From positions 2,418,001-2,482,000 of the forward strand of contig NZ_CP046977.1 in assembly GCF_030408455.1 (NCBI RefSeq): 64,000 nt of DNA, read 5' to 3'. Under the pieces are notes generated by a model. It was not told the origin of the DNA. It saw nothing but the letters and a program-made list of their open reading frames with translations, and did not search any database. Below are positions 27,463-35,108 of this stretch, piece after piece. Numbering within the stretch: position 1 is the stretch's first letter; the number at the start of each line of letters is the position of its first letter. Both the position numbers and the translations under genes were made by a program. The DNA is from Corynebacterium atrinae. Its GTDB lineage: Bacteria; Actinomycetota; Actinomycetes; Mycobacteriales; Mycobacteriaceae.

Positions 27463-28893
27463 TTACACGGACACAGAGTCGCCGACTTCAGTCGGGTTAC
27501 CCATCTCAGCCCAGCGCGCGTAGCTGCCGTCAAGTTCCGCAATGTCATAGCCTGCACGGCGCAGCGCACTCGCGGCTACGCTATTGCGGACACCGCTTTG
27601 GCAGTAAGTGACGATCGTGCCCGCATCCTTGGCGGGTAGCAAGTCCAGTTTCCACAGCACCCGCCCGCCGGAGATTTGTCGAGCCCCCGGCACATGCCCC
27701 TCCGAGAATTCAGTCCGGTTGCGTACATCAAGCAGCAAGACCCGATCGAAGCTGTCAAGCTCGTCAGGCTGCACCAGTTGAGGCTTCACCAATTCGAGTC
27801 CATCTAGCGTGGTTAAGAATCCGTGTGCGCTGTCGATACCGACGCGGAAGAGGTGATCGCGCATCGCTTCTGCTTCGGTCCGGTCGGCGGCGAAAAGCAC
27901 TAGTGGGCGCTGCTCGATCAGTGGGTCGTAAACCCATGCGCCATAGCTGGCAGCTTTATCTATGCCAGGGATGTTCAACGAACGGGCCACCGTGCCGCCA
28001 TGCACCTCAACGTTGTTGCGGGTATCAACAAAGATGACCTCGTCAGCAGTGAGCTCTGCCGTCAATTGTTCCGCCGTGTACTCGACGAGCGCCGGCACCT
28101 CCCCCATGACTGCAGGACCGATCTTGTTTTCCATTTTCATGCGCCCGAAGTAGGCGTGCGCGTCAGGCTGTCCACTGAGCAGTTCATCAACGAATCCTTG
28201 CTCGTCATTGCTCTCGAGATACCGGCTCCACCATGAGAAATTGCGCTCATAGCCGACGGTCGACGCCGGGATTGCACCTAATGCCTTGCCACAAGCACTT
28301 CCAGAACCATGTGCTGGTAGCACCTGCACATAGTCAGGGAGCGTCAGAAAGCGATCGCGGAGACTGGCAAAGAGGTCCTTCGCGCCTTGGAAACGCGTGT
28401 CGACAAATCCTGCCGCCTCGTCGAGAAGATCAGGGCGACCGAGATCTCCGACAAACACGAAGTCGCCGGTGAGCATGAATCCAGGCTCGCTTGACTGGGC
28501 GCCGTCAGTGACCAGAAAGGACAAGTGTTCTGGGGTGTGCCCGGGTGTGTGAACTGCTTCGATCGTGATGTTGCCGAGCTCAATGCGGTGCCCGTGCTTC
28601 ATCCGCACTGCTTCATCCATGTCAGGACCGTACGTCCAGTCGGGACCCCCCTCATCAGAGAGGTACATCTGCGCCCCAGTCTTCGCCGCTAGTTCCCTGG
28701 TACCGGAAAGGTAGTCGGCGTGAATGTGGGTTTCGGTGGCCGCGACGATTCTCATTCCATGCTTCTCCGCAAGGCTGAGGTAGTCGTCGAGATCCCTACG
28801 CGGGTCGATAACGATCGCTTCTCCCTTAGCCTGACAGCCGATGAAGTAGCTCGCCTGCGCGAGATCCTCGTCATAGATACGCTCCAGCAACAT
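27463..28893 (-). CDS. Persulfide dioxygenase-rhodanese fusion (CstB-like)
   Basis: 476 residues from the ATG at 28893 (AAAGGAA upstream). An N-terminal metallo-beta-lactamase domain has the iron-site motif THIHADYLSG and VHTPGHTPEHL. A middle rhodanese-like domain lacks its cysteine (LFAADRTEAEA). A C-terminal rhodanese domain has YCQSGVRN with the active Cys. This MBL/pseudo-rhodanese/rhodanese order is that of S. aureus CstB, which oxidises low-molecular-weight persulfides to thiosulfate. It is the main catalytic gene of the operon. Confidence 0.92.
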   Translation of the reverse strand: MLLERIYDEDLAQASYFIGCQAKGEAIVIDPRRDLDDYLSLAEKHGMRIVAATETHIHADYLSGTRELAAKTGAQMYLSDEGGPDWTYGPDMDEAVRMKHGHRIELGNITIEAVHTPGHTPEHLSFLVTDGAQSSEPGFMLTGDFVFVGDLGRPDLLDEAAGFVDTRFQGAKDLFASLRDRFLTLPDYVQVLPAHGSGSACGKALGAIPASTVGYERNFSWWSRYLESNDEQGFVDELLSGQPDAHAYFGRMKMENKIGPAVMGEVPALVEYTAEQLTAELTADEVIFVDTRNNVEVHGGTVARSLNIPGIDKAASYGAWVYDPLIEQRPLVLFAADRTEAEAMRDHLFRVGIDSAHGFLTTLDGLELVKPQLVQPDELDSFDRVLLLDVRNRTEFSEGHVPGARQISGGRVLWKLDLLPAKDAGTIVTYCQSGVRNSVAASALRRAGYDIAELDGSYARWAEMGNPTEVGDSVSV

Positions 28894-28930
28894 GATTGGT
28901 TCCTTTCGTGTCTTAAGCGAGTGCAGATCG

Positions 28931-29047
28931 TTAAGGGCAGGTGCAGCGATCAGCTTCAGGAACCCCGTGGAGGGCATCCTCGATGTGTTGTCCGCAGCCA
29001 GCCCAAGTGGGTTTACCGCAGGTAGAGCAGGTGATTCTTGCGCACAT
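28931..29047 (-). CDS. Cys-rich microprotein (zinc-ribbon-like), short paralogue
   Basis: 38 residues, missed by ordinary ORF length limits. It begins MCARITCSTCGKPTWAGCG and shares the core C-x-x-C-G-K-x-T-W-A-G-C-G-Q-H with the 61-residue protein encoded just upstream. Seven cysteines and one histidine suggest a metal- or persulfide-binding knot. The ORF lies between the longer paralogue and the CstB-like gene, 37 nt before the latter. It is probably real because the match to the neighbour is in frame over 20 residues. Confidence 0.75.
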   Translation of the reverse strand: MCARITCSTCGKPTWAGCGQHIEDALHGVPEADRCTCP

Positions 29048-29144
29048 GATGGAGGCCTTTCTAGTGATTTGTGGGGATGGTCATGGCCTAGCTGGGGTCA
29101 GTGTGTGAGTTGCCCGTCGAAGTCGGCGAGTCGGATTTCGTGAT

Positions 29145-29330
29145 TTAGCCGCCGAAGAACCGGGTAAAGAATCCTCCTCGTCCAGCTTTCGCCGCGTCGA
29201 TCTGCGCCTGTGAGTGCTTGCCGTTGCACCAGTCTGAGGCCGGCACGCTCTTCTTCACCGTTTCCACGTGCTGCCCACAGCCCGCCCAGGTCGTCTTCCC
29301 ACAGGTGCGACACTTCACTGCTCGGCACAT
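29145..29330 (-). CDS. Small Cys-rich (zinc-ribbon-like) protein
   Basis: 61 residues from the ATG at 29330, with GGAG 6 nt upstream; the longer frame has no ribosome site. N-terminal MCRAVKCRTCGKTTWAGCGQ holds CxxC and CG pairs; a further Cys is in ASDWCNGKH; the C-terminus is GRGGFFTRFFGG. Similar unnamed small proteins occur in actinobacteria. As first gene of the divergent sulfur operon, right after the two operators, it should be strongly induced by persulfide stress. Function unknown; metal or sulfane-sulfur binding is inferred. Confidence 0.8.
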   Translation of the reverse strand: MCRAVKCRTCGKTTWAGCGQHVETVKKSVPASDWCNGKHSQAQIDAAKAGRGGFFTRFFGG

Positions 29331-29361
29331 GTTGTACTCCTCTTGGTCTCTACATCTATCC

Positions 29362-29377
29362 ATACCCCGGGGGGTAT
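29362..29377. promoter_or_regulatory. CstR/CsoR-type operator 1
   Basis: ATACCCCGGGGGGTAT, the pseudo-palindromic A/T-rich ends around a C tract and G tract that CsoR/CstR regulators bind. It lies between the divergent microprotein and regulator genes. Confidence 0.75.
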
Positions 29378-29394
29378 CTTCTAGTATCCAGACT

Positions 29395-29410
29395 ATACCC
29401 ATGGGGGTAT
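29395..29410. promoter_or_regulatory. CstR/CsoR-type operator 2
   Basis: ATACCCATGGGGGTAT, same outer bases ATACCC and GGGTAT as operator 1, and exactly 33 bp from it (about three helical turns), placing both on one face of the DNA. Confidence 0.75.
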
Positions 29411-29459
29411 GCTTCCTGTCAAGACCCCTGCCTCCATAAACTGAAAGCGGAAGCTAGCA

Positions 29460-29750
29460 ATGACCGAGAAGATTGACGAAGCCCAGACCACATACGACCC
29501 GGAAGCTAAACGCAAGGTGGTAAATCGCCTACGCCGCGCCCACGGACAACTCGCCGCAGTCATCACCGCGGTGGAAACAGATGCGCACTGCCGAGACGTC
29601 GTGCAACAGCTTTCAGCTGTATCCAAAGCACTTGATCGCGCGGGCTTCCTCGTTATTTCGAGCGCATTGAAAGAATGCCTTGCACATCCCGATGGGCAAG
29701 ACAGCGCTAGTCAGGACGAGCTCGAGAAGCTTTTCCTCAGCCTCGCATGA
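29460..29750 (+). CDS. CstR-like persulfide-sensing repressor (CsoR/DUF156 family)
   Basis: 96 residues, all helical: VVNRLRRAHGQLAAVITAVETDAHCRD and then VISSALKECL. Cys44 and Cys73 are kept, but the copper-ligand histidine of CsoR, four residues before the second Cys, is Ala69. This Cys-only pattern is that of CstR, which forms di- and trisulfide links with sulfane sulfur and lets go of DNA. It faces the sulfur operon across two operators and probably represses both sides. Confidence 0.88.
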   Translation: MTEKIDEAQTTYDPEAKRKVVNRLRRAHGQLAAVITAVETDAHCRDVVQQLSAVSKALDRAGFLVISSALKECLAHPDGQDSASQDELEKLFLSLA

Positions 29751-29817
29751 GAGTGGCGCGTGCGCGCGCTAGGAGTTGGAAGCACAGGACCTTGTCATGT
29801 CCCGTGCCAAATGGAGA

Positions 29818-29980
29818 ATGCAAACCTGCACATCCCCACCGAATCCACCAAAACCTAAGAGGTGCCCCGACGAGCTCAAAGCACGCGCCATCGAACTCGT
29901 CATCCACTCCCAATCCAACCCGACCACCGCGCAAGGTGCAGCCGGTCGGGTAGCTGGACAACTTGGACTCAACCGTGAAA
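29818..29980 (+). pseudogene. 5' remnant of an IS3-family orfA
   Basis: The frame from the ATG at 29818 reads PKPKRCPDELKARAIELV and later VAGQLGLNRET, the N-terminal helix-turn-helix half of an IS3-type OrfA. It then breaks off into the start region of the next gene. No orfB is seen, so this is an old deletion remnant. It differs from the OrfA at 34192-34533. Confidence 0.75.
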
Positions 29981-29992
29981 CCGGAGAACCCC

Positions 29993-30349
29993 GTGTCCCC
30001 CTCTCGCATCATCCTCGCGGATGCCATCGCCATCCTCGCCCGCCTGGCCCACAACACCCCAGACGCCCCCTTCACCACACTCAACGTCCTGGGGACCTTC
30101 TGGCCATTCCTCCTCGGCGGGATCACCGGACACGCGATCTGCTACGCAACGAAAAAGCCCACACTCCCCATCGCTCCCGGCGGCCTCATCATCTGGCTCT
30201 CCACCGCCATCACCGGACTAGGCATCTGGGCACTACGACACGGGGAAACACCCCACTGGTCCTTCATCATCGTCGCCTCCATCATGTCCGGCCTCCTACT
30301 CATCGGATGGCGCGGCCTAACGAACAAGCGAACTAAAACAAAGTCCTAG
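29993..30349 (+). CDS. DUF3054 family membrane protein
   Basis: 118 residues from the GTG at 29993, chosen because GGAG stands 6 nt before it; upstream in-frame codons belong to the IS remnant. Four membrane segments, the first with the polar helix ADAIAILARLAHNT, then TFWPFLLGG, and WLSTAITGLGIWALRHG. DUF3054 proteins are small actinobacterial membrane proteins of unknown function. Confidence 0.72.
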   Translation: MSPSRIILADAIAILARLAHNTPDAPFTTLNVLGTFWPFLLGGITGHAICYATKKPTLPIAPGGLIIWLSTAITGLGIWALRHGETPHWSFIIVASIMSGLLLIGWRGLTNKRTKTKS

Positions 30350-30354
30350 CCCCC

Positions 30355-30394
30355 AGAGGGGTGCTGTGCGCAGCTGCACACACCACAGCCCTCT
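30355..30394. terminator. Hairpin after DUF3054 gene
   Basis: AGAGGG and CCCTCT with inner GCTGTG/CACAGC form an imperfect long stem starting 6 nt after the stop codon; no T run follows. Confidence 0.5.
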
Positions 30395-30475
30395 GACTAG
30401 CGCCAACGCGGCCAGTCTGCCAGCACTGAACATGCGCCACCTGGACAAAAACATTGCCCTACCCCTTGCGTACTT

Positions 30476-30515
30476 CGATTCTGTGTTCTACTATTGGAGT
30501 TAGAACACCTAATCG
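30476..30515. promoter_or_regulatory. 15-bp-arm inverted repeat over the HNH gene promoter
   Basis: Arms CGATTCTGTGTTCTA and TAGAACACCTAATCG match at 13 of 15 positions around a 10-bp spacer. A candidate -10 box TACTAT (30489-30494) lies inside, with TTGCGT as a possible -35. A repressor bound here would block the promoter of the HNH gene 24 bp downstream. It does not fit the actinobacterial LexA box (GAAC-N4-GTTC). Confidence 0.55.
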
Positions 30516-30538
30516 AAGGGGCAAGGGGGTGAACGAAC

Positions 30539-31900
30539 ATGAGCAGTGACATTTTCTACCCAGGCAAAGCGCTACCACTCACGCTTGAGATTGGCTTTTC
30601 CATGGTGGAGGCGCACCTGAAAGAGGCAGCCGCCGGCCCCCAGCACTACTTCGCGGTCAGCTCACCTCATGACCCAGTAGCCCGGCGGGGAACACAGATA
30701 CGCCAAGAAGACCACAAACTCTGGCAATCAGTCCTCCCCAATGGTGATGAGGACATTGACATCGTCCTCGCTAAGCTACGGCGCTCCCTAGGTCGTGGGG
30801 ATCACTACCTCATGTCCGCGATCAGCGCCCACCAACGGCTTAACGAGCTGCCGAAGTTGAAGGAGATTCAGGAGGAGTACTTCCACCTCGACCTTGTCCG
30901 CTTGAAGACGATTGACGGTGTGTTGTGTAAAGCAGACACCACCATCACCGAACACCTCGACCTCATCGACACCGAACTAGCCGAATTCCTCACGCCTACT
31001 CGGACGAATCAGATCCTGCCCACCCCAGGCAAGATCAAAAACCGACTGAATGCGATCATCACCATGCTCGATGAGTCGATCTCCTCCGAGGATCCCGCAC
31101 CACAACCGGTTGATAGTGTCTCCATCTCCTTCGACGACGGCCGAGGACTCCTCCACGCTGATCTTGATGGGGTCGTCGCCCAAGAAATCGACCTCCGTAT
31201 CCGCAAGCACGCCATCGCCCATGGGATCAGTCAGGCAGACGCCTTCGTGGCCTTGATGAGGGGTGAGGGGTCAACGAATGTCACCCTCAACATCTACCGA
31301 GCATCCGATATCCCGAACGCCCCAGCATGGGTCTCCGGGGTCGGGTACCTCACCGCAAAGCAGACCGAAAATCTCCTCAACCGAGTTGATGTGGAGATTG
31401 ATCTCGATGCGATTGCTCAGAAAGTCTCGTCGGCGTATGCCACCCCCGCGAATATCCGCTCCCTCGTCATCGGCCTTGATGGGACGTGTGCAGTCGGTGG
31501 GTGTGATGCCCCTGCTCATCGAGCACAGATGGATCACCGGATCAATCACGCCGATGGCGGGCCCACCACAGCAGCCAACCTCGCCCCATTGTGTGTCAAG
31601 CACCATGCGGTCAAGACTGATCGTCGGGTGACCTACGTGATGGACCCGCTGACGAGGCGGAAGTACTTCTTGTTTGATGACGGGTCCTGGGCAGAATCCG
31701 AAGGAGACGGGCCGTTAGCTGCTAGTGAGCGGCGGTGGCTGCAAACGGTGTCCCAACGGATAGCCAAGCGCAGGGCGAGGATCCGCTCGGAGTCCCAAGC
31801 CCAGAAGACAGAGCAGATCGAGCGGGAAGGGCCACCACCGCCCCACGAACGCCCTAGCTGCTCCGAATGGGGACGCCCCCTTGACAGCAAGGAGACTTAG
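30539..31900 (+). CDS. DUF222/HNH endonuclease-like protein (13E12-type)
   Basis: 453 residues. The first 300 form a helical DUF222-like part. The HNH nuclease motif lies near residues 320-360: CAVGGCDAPAHRAQMDHRIN, then HADGGPTTAANLAPLC and KHH, with the zinc-binding cysteine pairs and catalytic His. The C-terminal 60 residues are charged. Such genes are repeated in many actinobacteria and are related to the mycobacterial 13E12 family; their role is unsettled. The start has AAGGGGGT 8 nt upstream. Confidence 0.85.
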   Translation: MSSDIFYPGKALPLTLEIGFSMVEAHLKEAAAGPQHYFAVSSPHDPVARRGTQIRQEDHKLWQSVLPNGDEDIDIVLAKLRRSLGRGDHYLMSAISAHQRLNELPKLKEIQEEYFHLDLVRLKTIDGVLCKADTTITEHLDLIDTELAEFLTPTRTNQILPTPGKIKNRLNAIITMLDESISSEDPAPQPVDSVSISFDDGRGLLHADLDGVVAQEIDLRIRKHAIAHGISQADAFVALMRGEGSTNVTLNIYRASDIPNAPAWVSGVGYLTAKQTENLLNRVDVEIDLDAIAQKVSSAYATPANIRSLVIGLDGTCAVGGCDAPAHRAQMDHRINHADGGPTTAANLAPLCVKHHAVKTDRRVTYVMDPLTRRKYFLFDDGSWAESEGDGPLAASERRWLQTVSQRIAKRRARIRSESQAQKTEQIEREGPPPPHERPSCSEWGRPLDSKET

Positions 31901-32361
31901 AAGGCCCCCTGCAGAACCTGGAAATGCTCACACACCACGGGCATGCCAGGCTCAAAACCCCTGGGACTTTCAGAGTAGGTTCGCCAATAGTGCTCATGGA
32001 CTTCCCGCCAGTGCTTGAGGGTTCGGTCGCCCTCTCCTTCGGCATAGGCATGCGAAGCAGAGACTTCCTCAAAGGGCATGACTTCCACTGAGGTCGTTTC
32101 AATGAGAACTCGGGGAATTCCGCGGCCGTCGAGAATGATGCTCAGTTCCCCCACTTTCGGAATGGGGTCGTCAGCGTACTGGTAGTCCCACAACGATGAC
32201 GCAGTCGCCGTCTTCACCCCTGATTGAACTAATGCCAACAGCTCATCGGCAAGCTGGGGAGTCGCTCCGAAAGCCCAAGATTCCGGGATGCCATCAGGAA
32301 GTCCAGGATTGGACGACCGGCACGAGCGGTAGAACTCTTCGACTAGCGAACTGTTGTCCAC
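31897..32361 (-). CDS. ASCH-domain protein
   Basis: 154 residues. The ASCH beta-barrel core includes GVKTATASSLWDYQYADD, IPKVGELSIILDGRGIPRVLIETTSVEVMPFEEV, and the closing GMPVVCEHFQVL. ASCH proteins resemble PUA domains and are thought to bind RNA; some hydrolyse N4-acetylcytidine. It is the intact relative of the IS-broken pseudogene at 24-26 kb. It overlaps the HNH gene end by 4 bp, tail to tail. Confidence 0.88.
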   Translation of the reverse strand: MDNSSLVEEFYRSCRSSNPGLPDGIPESWAFGATPQLADELLALVQSGVKTATASSLWDYQYADDPIPKVGELSIILDGRGIPRVLIETTSVEVMPFEEVSASHAYAEGEGDRTLKHWREVHEHYWRTYSESPRGFEPGMPVVCEHFQVLQGAF

Positions 32362-32720
32362 GCAGTCAGCCTACATCTAGTGCGATTTCTTCACCCCGTC
32401 GCTGCACACAGCCGGGAGGAAATCCAGGCGGCTCTTGGTCTGCTCGCCGACCACACCGTTCTGAGGAGCTTCGCCGTGGCACTTAAGGGATAAACACTCT
32501 CGTGACAGCAACTTGAGTCACGAACTTCGATAAGCAATGAGCCTAAGAGCCACGGCAAGCATGAGCGAGTGCCCTTCGAGACGCAACAGTACAAAGTGAA
32601 GTGCTGATAGACCCACCCGCCACTTGGCGGAAAAGCCCCGCCGCCAGAAGGGTTGTGCGATCCAGGACACCAGCCAACAATGAGGTAATTCACACTAGCT
32701 AGTACCTAAGGAGCCTAAGA
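32362..32720. other. Gene-poor spacer with a short ORF remnant and small palindromes
   Basis: No full gene. A plus-strand frame from GTG 32380 to TAA 32491-32493 encodes 37 residues, including REEIQAALGLLADHTVLRSF, which has protein-like composition and may be the tail of a lost gene. CCGCCA-CT-TGGCGG (32617-32630) is a perfect small hairpin. ACTAGCTAGT (32694-32703) is a perfect 10-bp palindrome just before the hydrolase gene and could be a TetR-type operator. GGAG at 32711 serves that gene. Confidence 0.4.
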
Positions 32721-33291
32721 GTGACTACCTCATCCTCGCCCAAGATTGGTCCGCCACCTCCCTTCGATGCTGAGCTTGCCTCCGTACTCAAGCAAATCAA
32801 CGAGGTTATGCCGCCAAACGCCATTCAGTTGGAGACCCTCGAGACATTTCGAGGTGACTTCCCTGGCGTTGAAACACCGACCGAAGAGGAGATTTTTAAG
32901 CTCCTCTCAATGGAAGGCCACTTCACAGTTGAGGAACGGCTCGTTCCCGGCCCTGAGGGCTCGCCAGATGTCTCCCTGCTCATTTGTCTGCCACAGGGAC
33001 TTTCTTCCCCGGTCGGCGCACTTTACCACATCCACGGCGGAGGGATGGTTATTGGAGATAACAGGACCGGAACTCCATATGTGCTCGAGTTGGCTAAAGA
33101 ACTAGGGCTCGCAGTAGTTTCCGTGGAGTACCGACTGGCTCCAGAAACGCCATACCCGGGCCCTGTGGAGGATTGCTACGCCGGACTGGTGTGGACAGTT
33201 GAGAACGCTGAAATACTGGGCATTAATCCTGCACAGATCGTTGTCGTTGGAGCCAGGGGCCTGAACCCTGGAAAGTGGACACAGGGTTTAA

Positions 33292-34198
33292 TCAAGATGC
33301 AATAGTGATCTTAGCGGATTCCGTGGCCTCGAAGTCGTTGAGCGATCGATAGCCACACCACGAATGCAAACGCATGGTGTTATAGCGACTACACCACCTA
33401 AACACATCCCGACGACACACGAGCTGACTAGCGAAAACACGGTCATCTTGCAGGACTTCTCGTTTCATCGTGGCATTGAACGACTCCGCCAGCGAGTTGT
33501 CCGCGCTTGTCCCGATCGCACCCATCGACTGGGTGATACCGAACCGGGTACACAAGCGTCGGTATTGGTGACTGGTGTAGACGCTGCCGTGGTCCGAGTG
33601 AAAGACCGCCCCCTTAAGACTGCCTCGCACACCGCGGGCCATCGTCAGTGCCTCCTCAACCAACTCCACGCGCATGTGCTCGGCGATCGCGAAACCAGTC
33701 AACTGACACCAATAGCAGTCGATGACCGTGGCCAGGTACATAGTCGACCCGTCCGCGACCGGCAGATACGTGATGTCACCGACGTAGACCGTGTTCGGTT
33801 TCTCCGCAGTGAAACGCCGTGTGAGCAGGTCAGGAAACCTCGGTGCACGTGTCGCAGAAACGGTGGTTTTAACCCGGCGTTTTTTGGTGTATCCACGCAA
33901 TCCCATCTGTTGCATCAGCCTGGCGATACGCTTGTGATTGACACGGGAGGGATCACGGCCATCAACGGAGTTGATGGCGGCCGTGACGCGTTTGATCCCG
34001 TAGCAGCCGTTGTTGGCCGCGAACACAGTCTTGATTTCTGCTCCCAGGACCGCATCAACGATCAGGCGTTGCTGGCGGGAAGGGGCAGCTTGCTTCCATG
34101 CGTAGTAGGAGGACCGGTTGATCTTTGAGGACCTCACATAGCCGCTTGACCTCGTAGAGGTCTCGGTAGTCGTCAACGAAATGGAAGCGGCTTAGCAG
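33292..34198 (-). pseudogene. IS3-family OrfB transposase, frameshifted near its start
   Basis: The integrase core is intact: D134 in VGDITYLPVADG, D195 in VFHSDHGSVYTS and E231 in DNSLAESFNATMKRE (numbered in the long frame). However, its N-terminus, RFHFVDDYRDLYEVKRLCEVL, lies in a different frame from INRSSYYAWK. One extra A at the AAA run (plus-strand TTT at 34124-34126) would explain this. The expected -1 step from orfA is at 34194-34198. As it stands, a normal OrfAB fusion would need two shifts, so the element may be inactive. Confidence 0.75.
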
Positions 34199-34533
34199 TT
34201 CGTCTCTTCCGCGAAATATTTGGCCGCCTTGCGCAGGATTTCTCGTTCCTGCCGGAGTTTGGCGTTCTCACGCTCCAGCAGGCGGATGCGTTCTACATCG
34301 GAGAGTCCTTCCATGCTGGTGCGTGCGCTGTTTGCTGCGGCGATTGGGCTGGCAATTTTCTCGCCGTCGGTGTTGGTTTTTGTCCCGGTTCCGAAGGTGT
34401 CAAGCCAGGCGCGTAGCGAGTTGCGGTTGATCCCGAGGTCGGAGGAGATCGTGTTGATCGTGGCTTTCGGTGTTGACTCGTAGAGCGAGACTGCGTCTCG
34501 TTTGAAGTGCTCGGTGTAGGTCTTGCGTGGCAT
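34192..34533 (-). CDS. IS3-family OrfA (helix-turn-helix) protein
   Basis: 113 residues from the ATG at 34533. An N-terminal HTH (KTYTEHFKRDAVSLYES, then NTISSDLGINRNSLRAWL) and a C-terminal leucine-zipper stretch (VERIRLLERENAKLRQE) end in AAKYFAEETNC, the usual OrfA end. The stop overlaps the region where orfB begins. Confidence 0.88.
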   Translation of the reverse strand: MPRKTYTEHFKRDAVSLYESTPKATINTISSDLGINRNSLRAWLDTFGTGTKTNTDGEKIASPIAAANSARTSMEGLSDVERIRLLERENAKLRQEREILRKAAKYFAEETNC

Positions 34534-35108
34534 GGTGGAAAGGTACCTCACTTTCCCAGCGTGATGCTGGGTTCAGTGTGTCCACCACTAAGGGGTCAGA
34601 CCCCAGCGCCGGGGGAGGGCTTTCCGCCGCAGTAACACTGTTATCCCGCGATCGTCAGGGACCCACCCTGCTCGGCCAGCTGCTGATATGTCCTATGCTC
34701 GACGATCGCAACAACTCGTATTCAGCCCTGCAAATGGAGGGACTTGGATTCTGGGATCGTAGTTCCAATCTGGCGGGCTGGACGGCATTGCTGGGCGAAG
34801 CACGTGGCAGCGATGATGTGTCGCAATACGCTGCACCAGCCCGAGCGACAGACCTATCTGGACTCCCGCCCACATTCATCGACGTCGGCTCGGCGGAGAC
34901 GTTCCGCGACGAGGATGTCGCTTATGCCAATGGCATCTGGCAGGCAGGCGGTACTGCTGAGCTGCATGTGTGGCCTGGTGGCTTCCACGGTTTTGACGGT
35001 TTGGCTCCACATACTGCGCTTTCCCAGACCGCGAAAGCGGCACGCTTGGACTGGCTTCGGCGCCTCTATCAGTCTTAGGGGCCCTGTGACTCGTGACAGT
35101 ATGTACCC

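Larger units (their letters stand above)
33257..34603 (-). mobile_element. IS3-family insertion sequence
   Basis: 1347 bp, ends GGGCCTGAACCC and (inverted) GGGTCTGACCCC, with an imperfect 25-26-bp terminal repeat that includes GTGGACAC on both sides. It is flanked by the 3-bp duplication CAG (33254-33256 and 34604-34606), usual for the family. It carries orfA and a frameshifted orfB on the minus strand. Confidence 0.88.
32721..35078 (+). pseudogene. Alpha/beta-hydrolase (hormone-sensitive-lipase type) split by IS3-family element
   Basis: Joining 32721-33256 to 34607-35078 restores a 335-residue enzyme. The oxyanion-hole motif HIHGGGMVIGDN, the rebuilt nucleophile elbow VGASAGGG, the acid in DVGSAETFRDED and the catalytic His in GGFHGFDG are all present. 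The IS lies inside the codon of the catalytic serine (AG|C). Apart from the insertion the gene looks undamaged, so the event is probably recent. GTG start at 32721 with GGAG upstream. Confidence 0.92.

Noticed and set aside
29818..30336. 186-residue ORF covering the IS3 remnant and beyond
   Set aside because: Only the first 55 residues are OrfA-like; the rest is an out-of-frame reading of the DUF3054 gene.
30483..30508. LexA/SOS box before the HNH gene
   Set aside because: The halves are GTTC...GAAC with 14 bp between them, the inverse of the actinobacterial SOS box GAAC-N4-GTTC.
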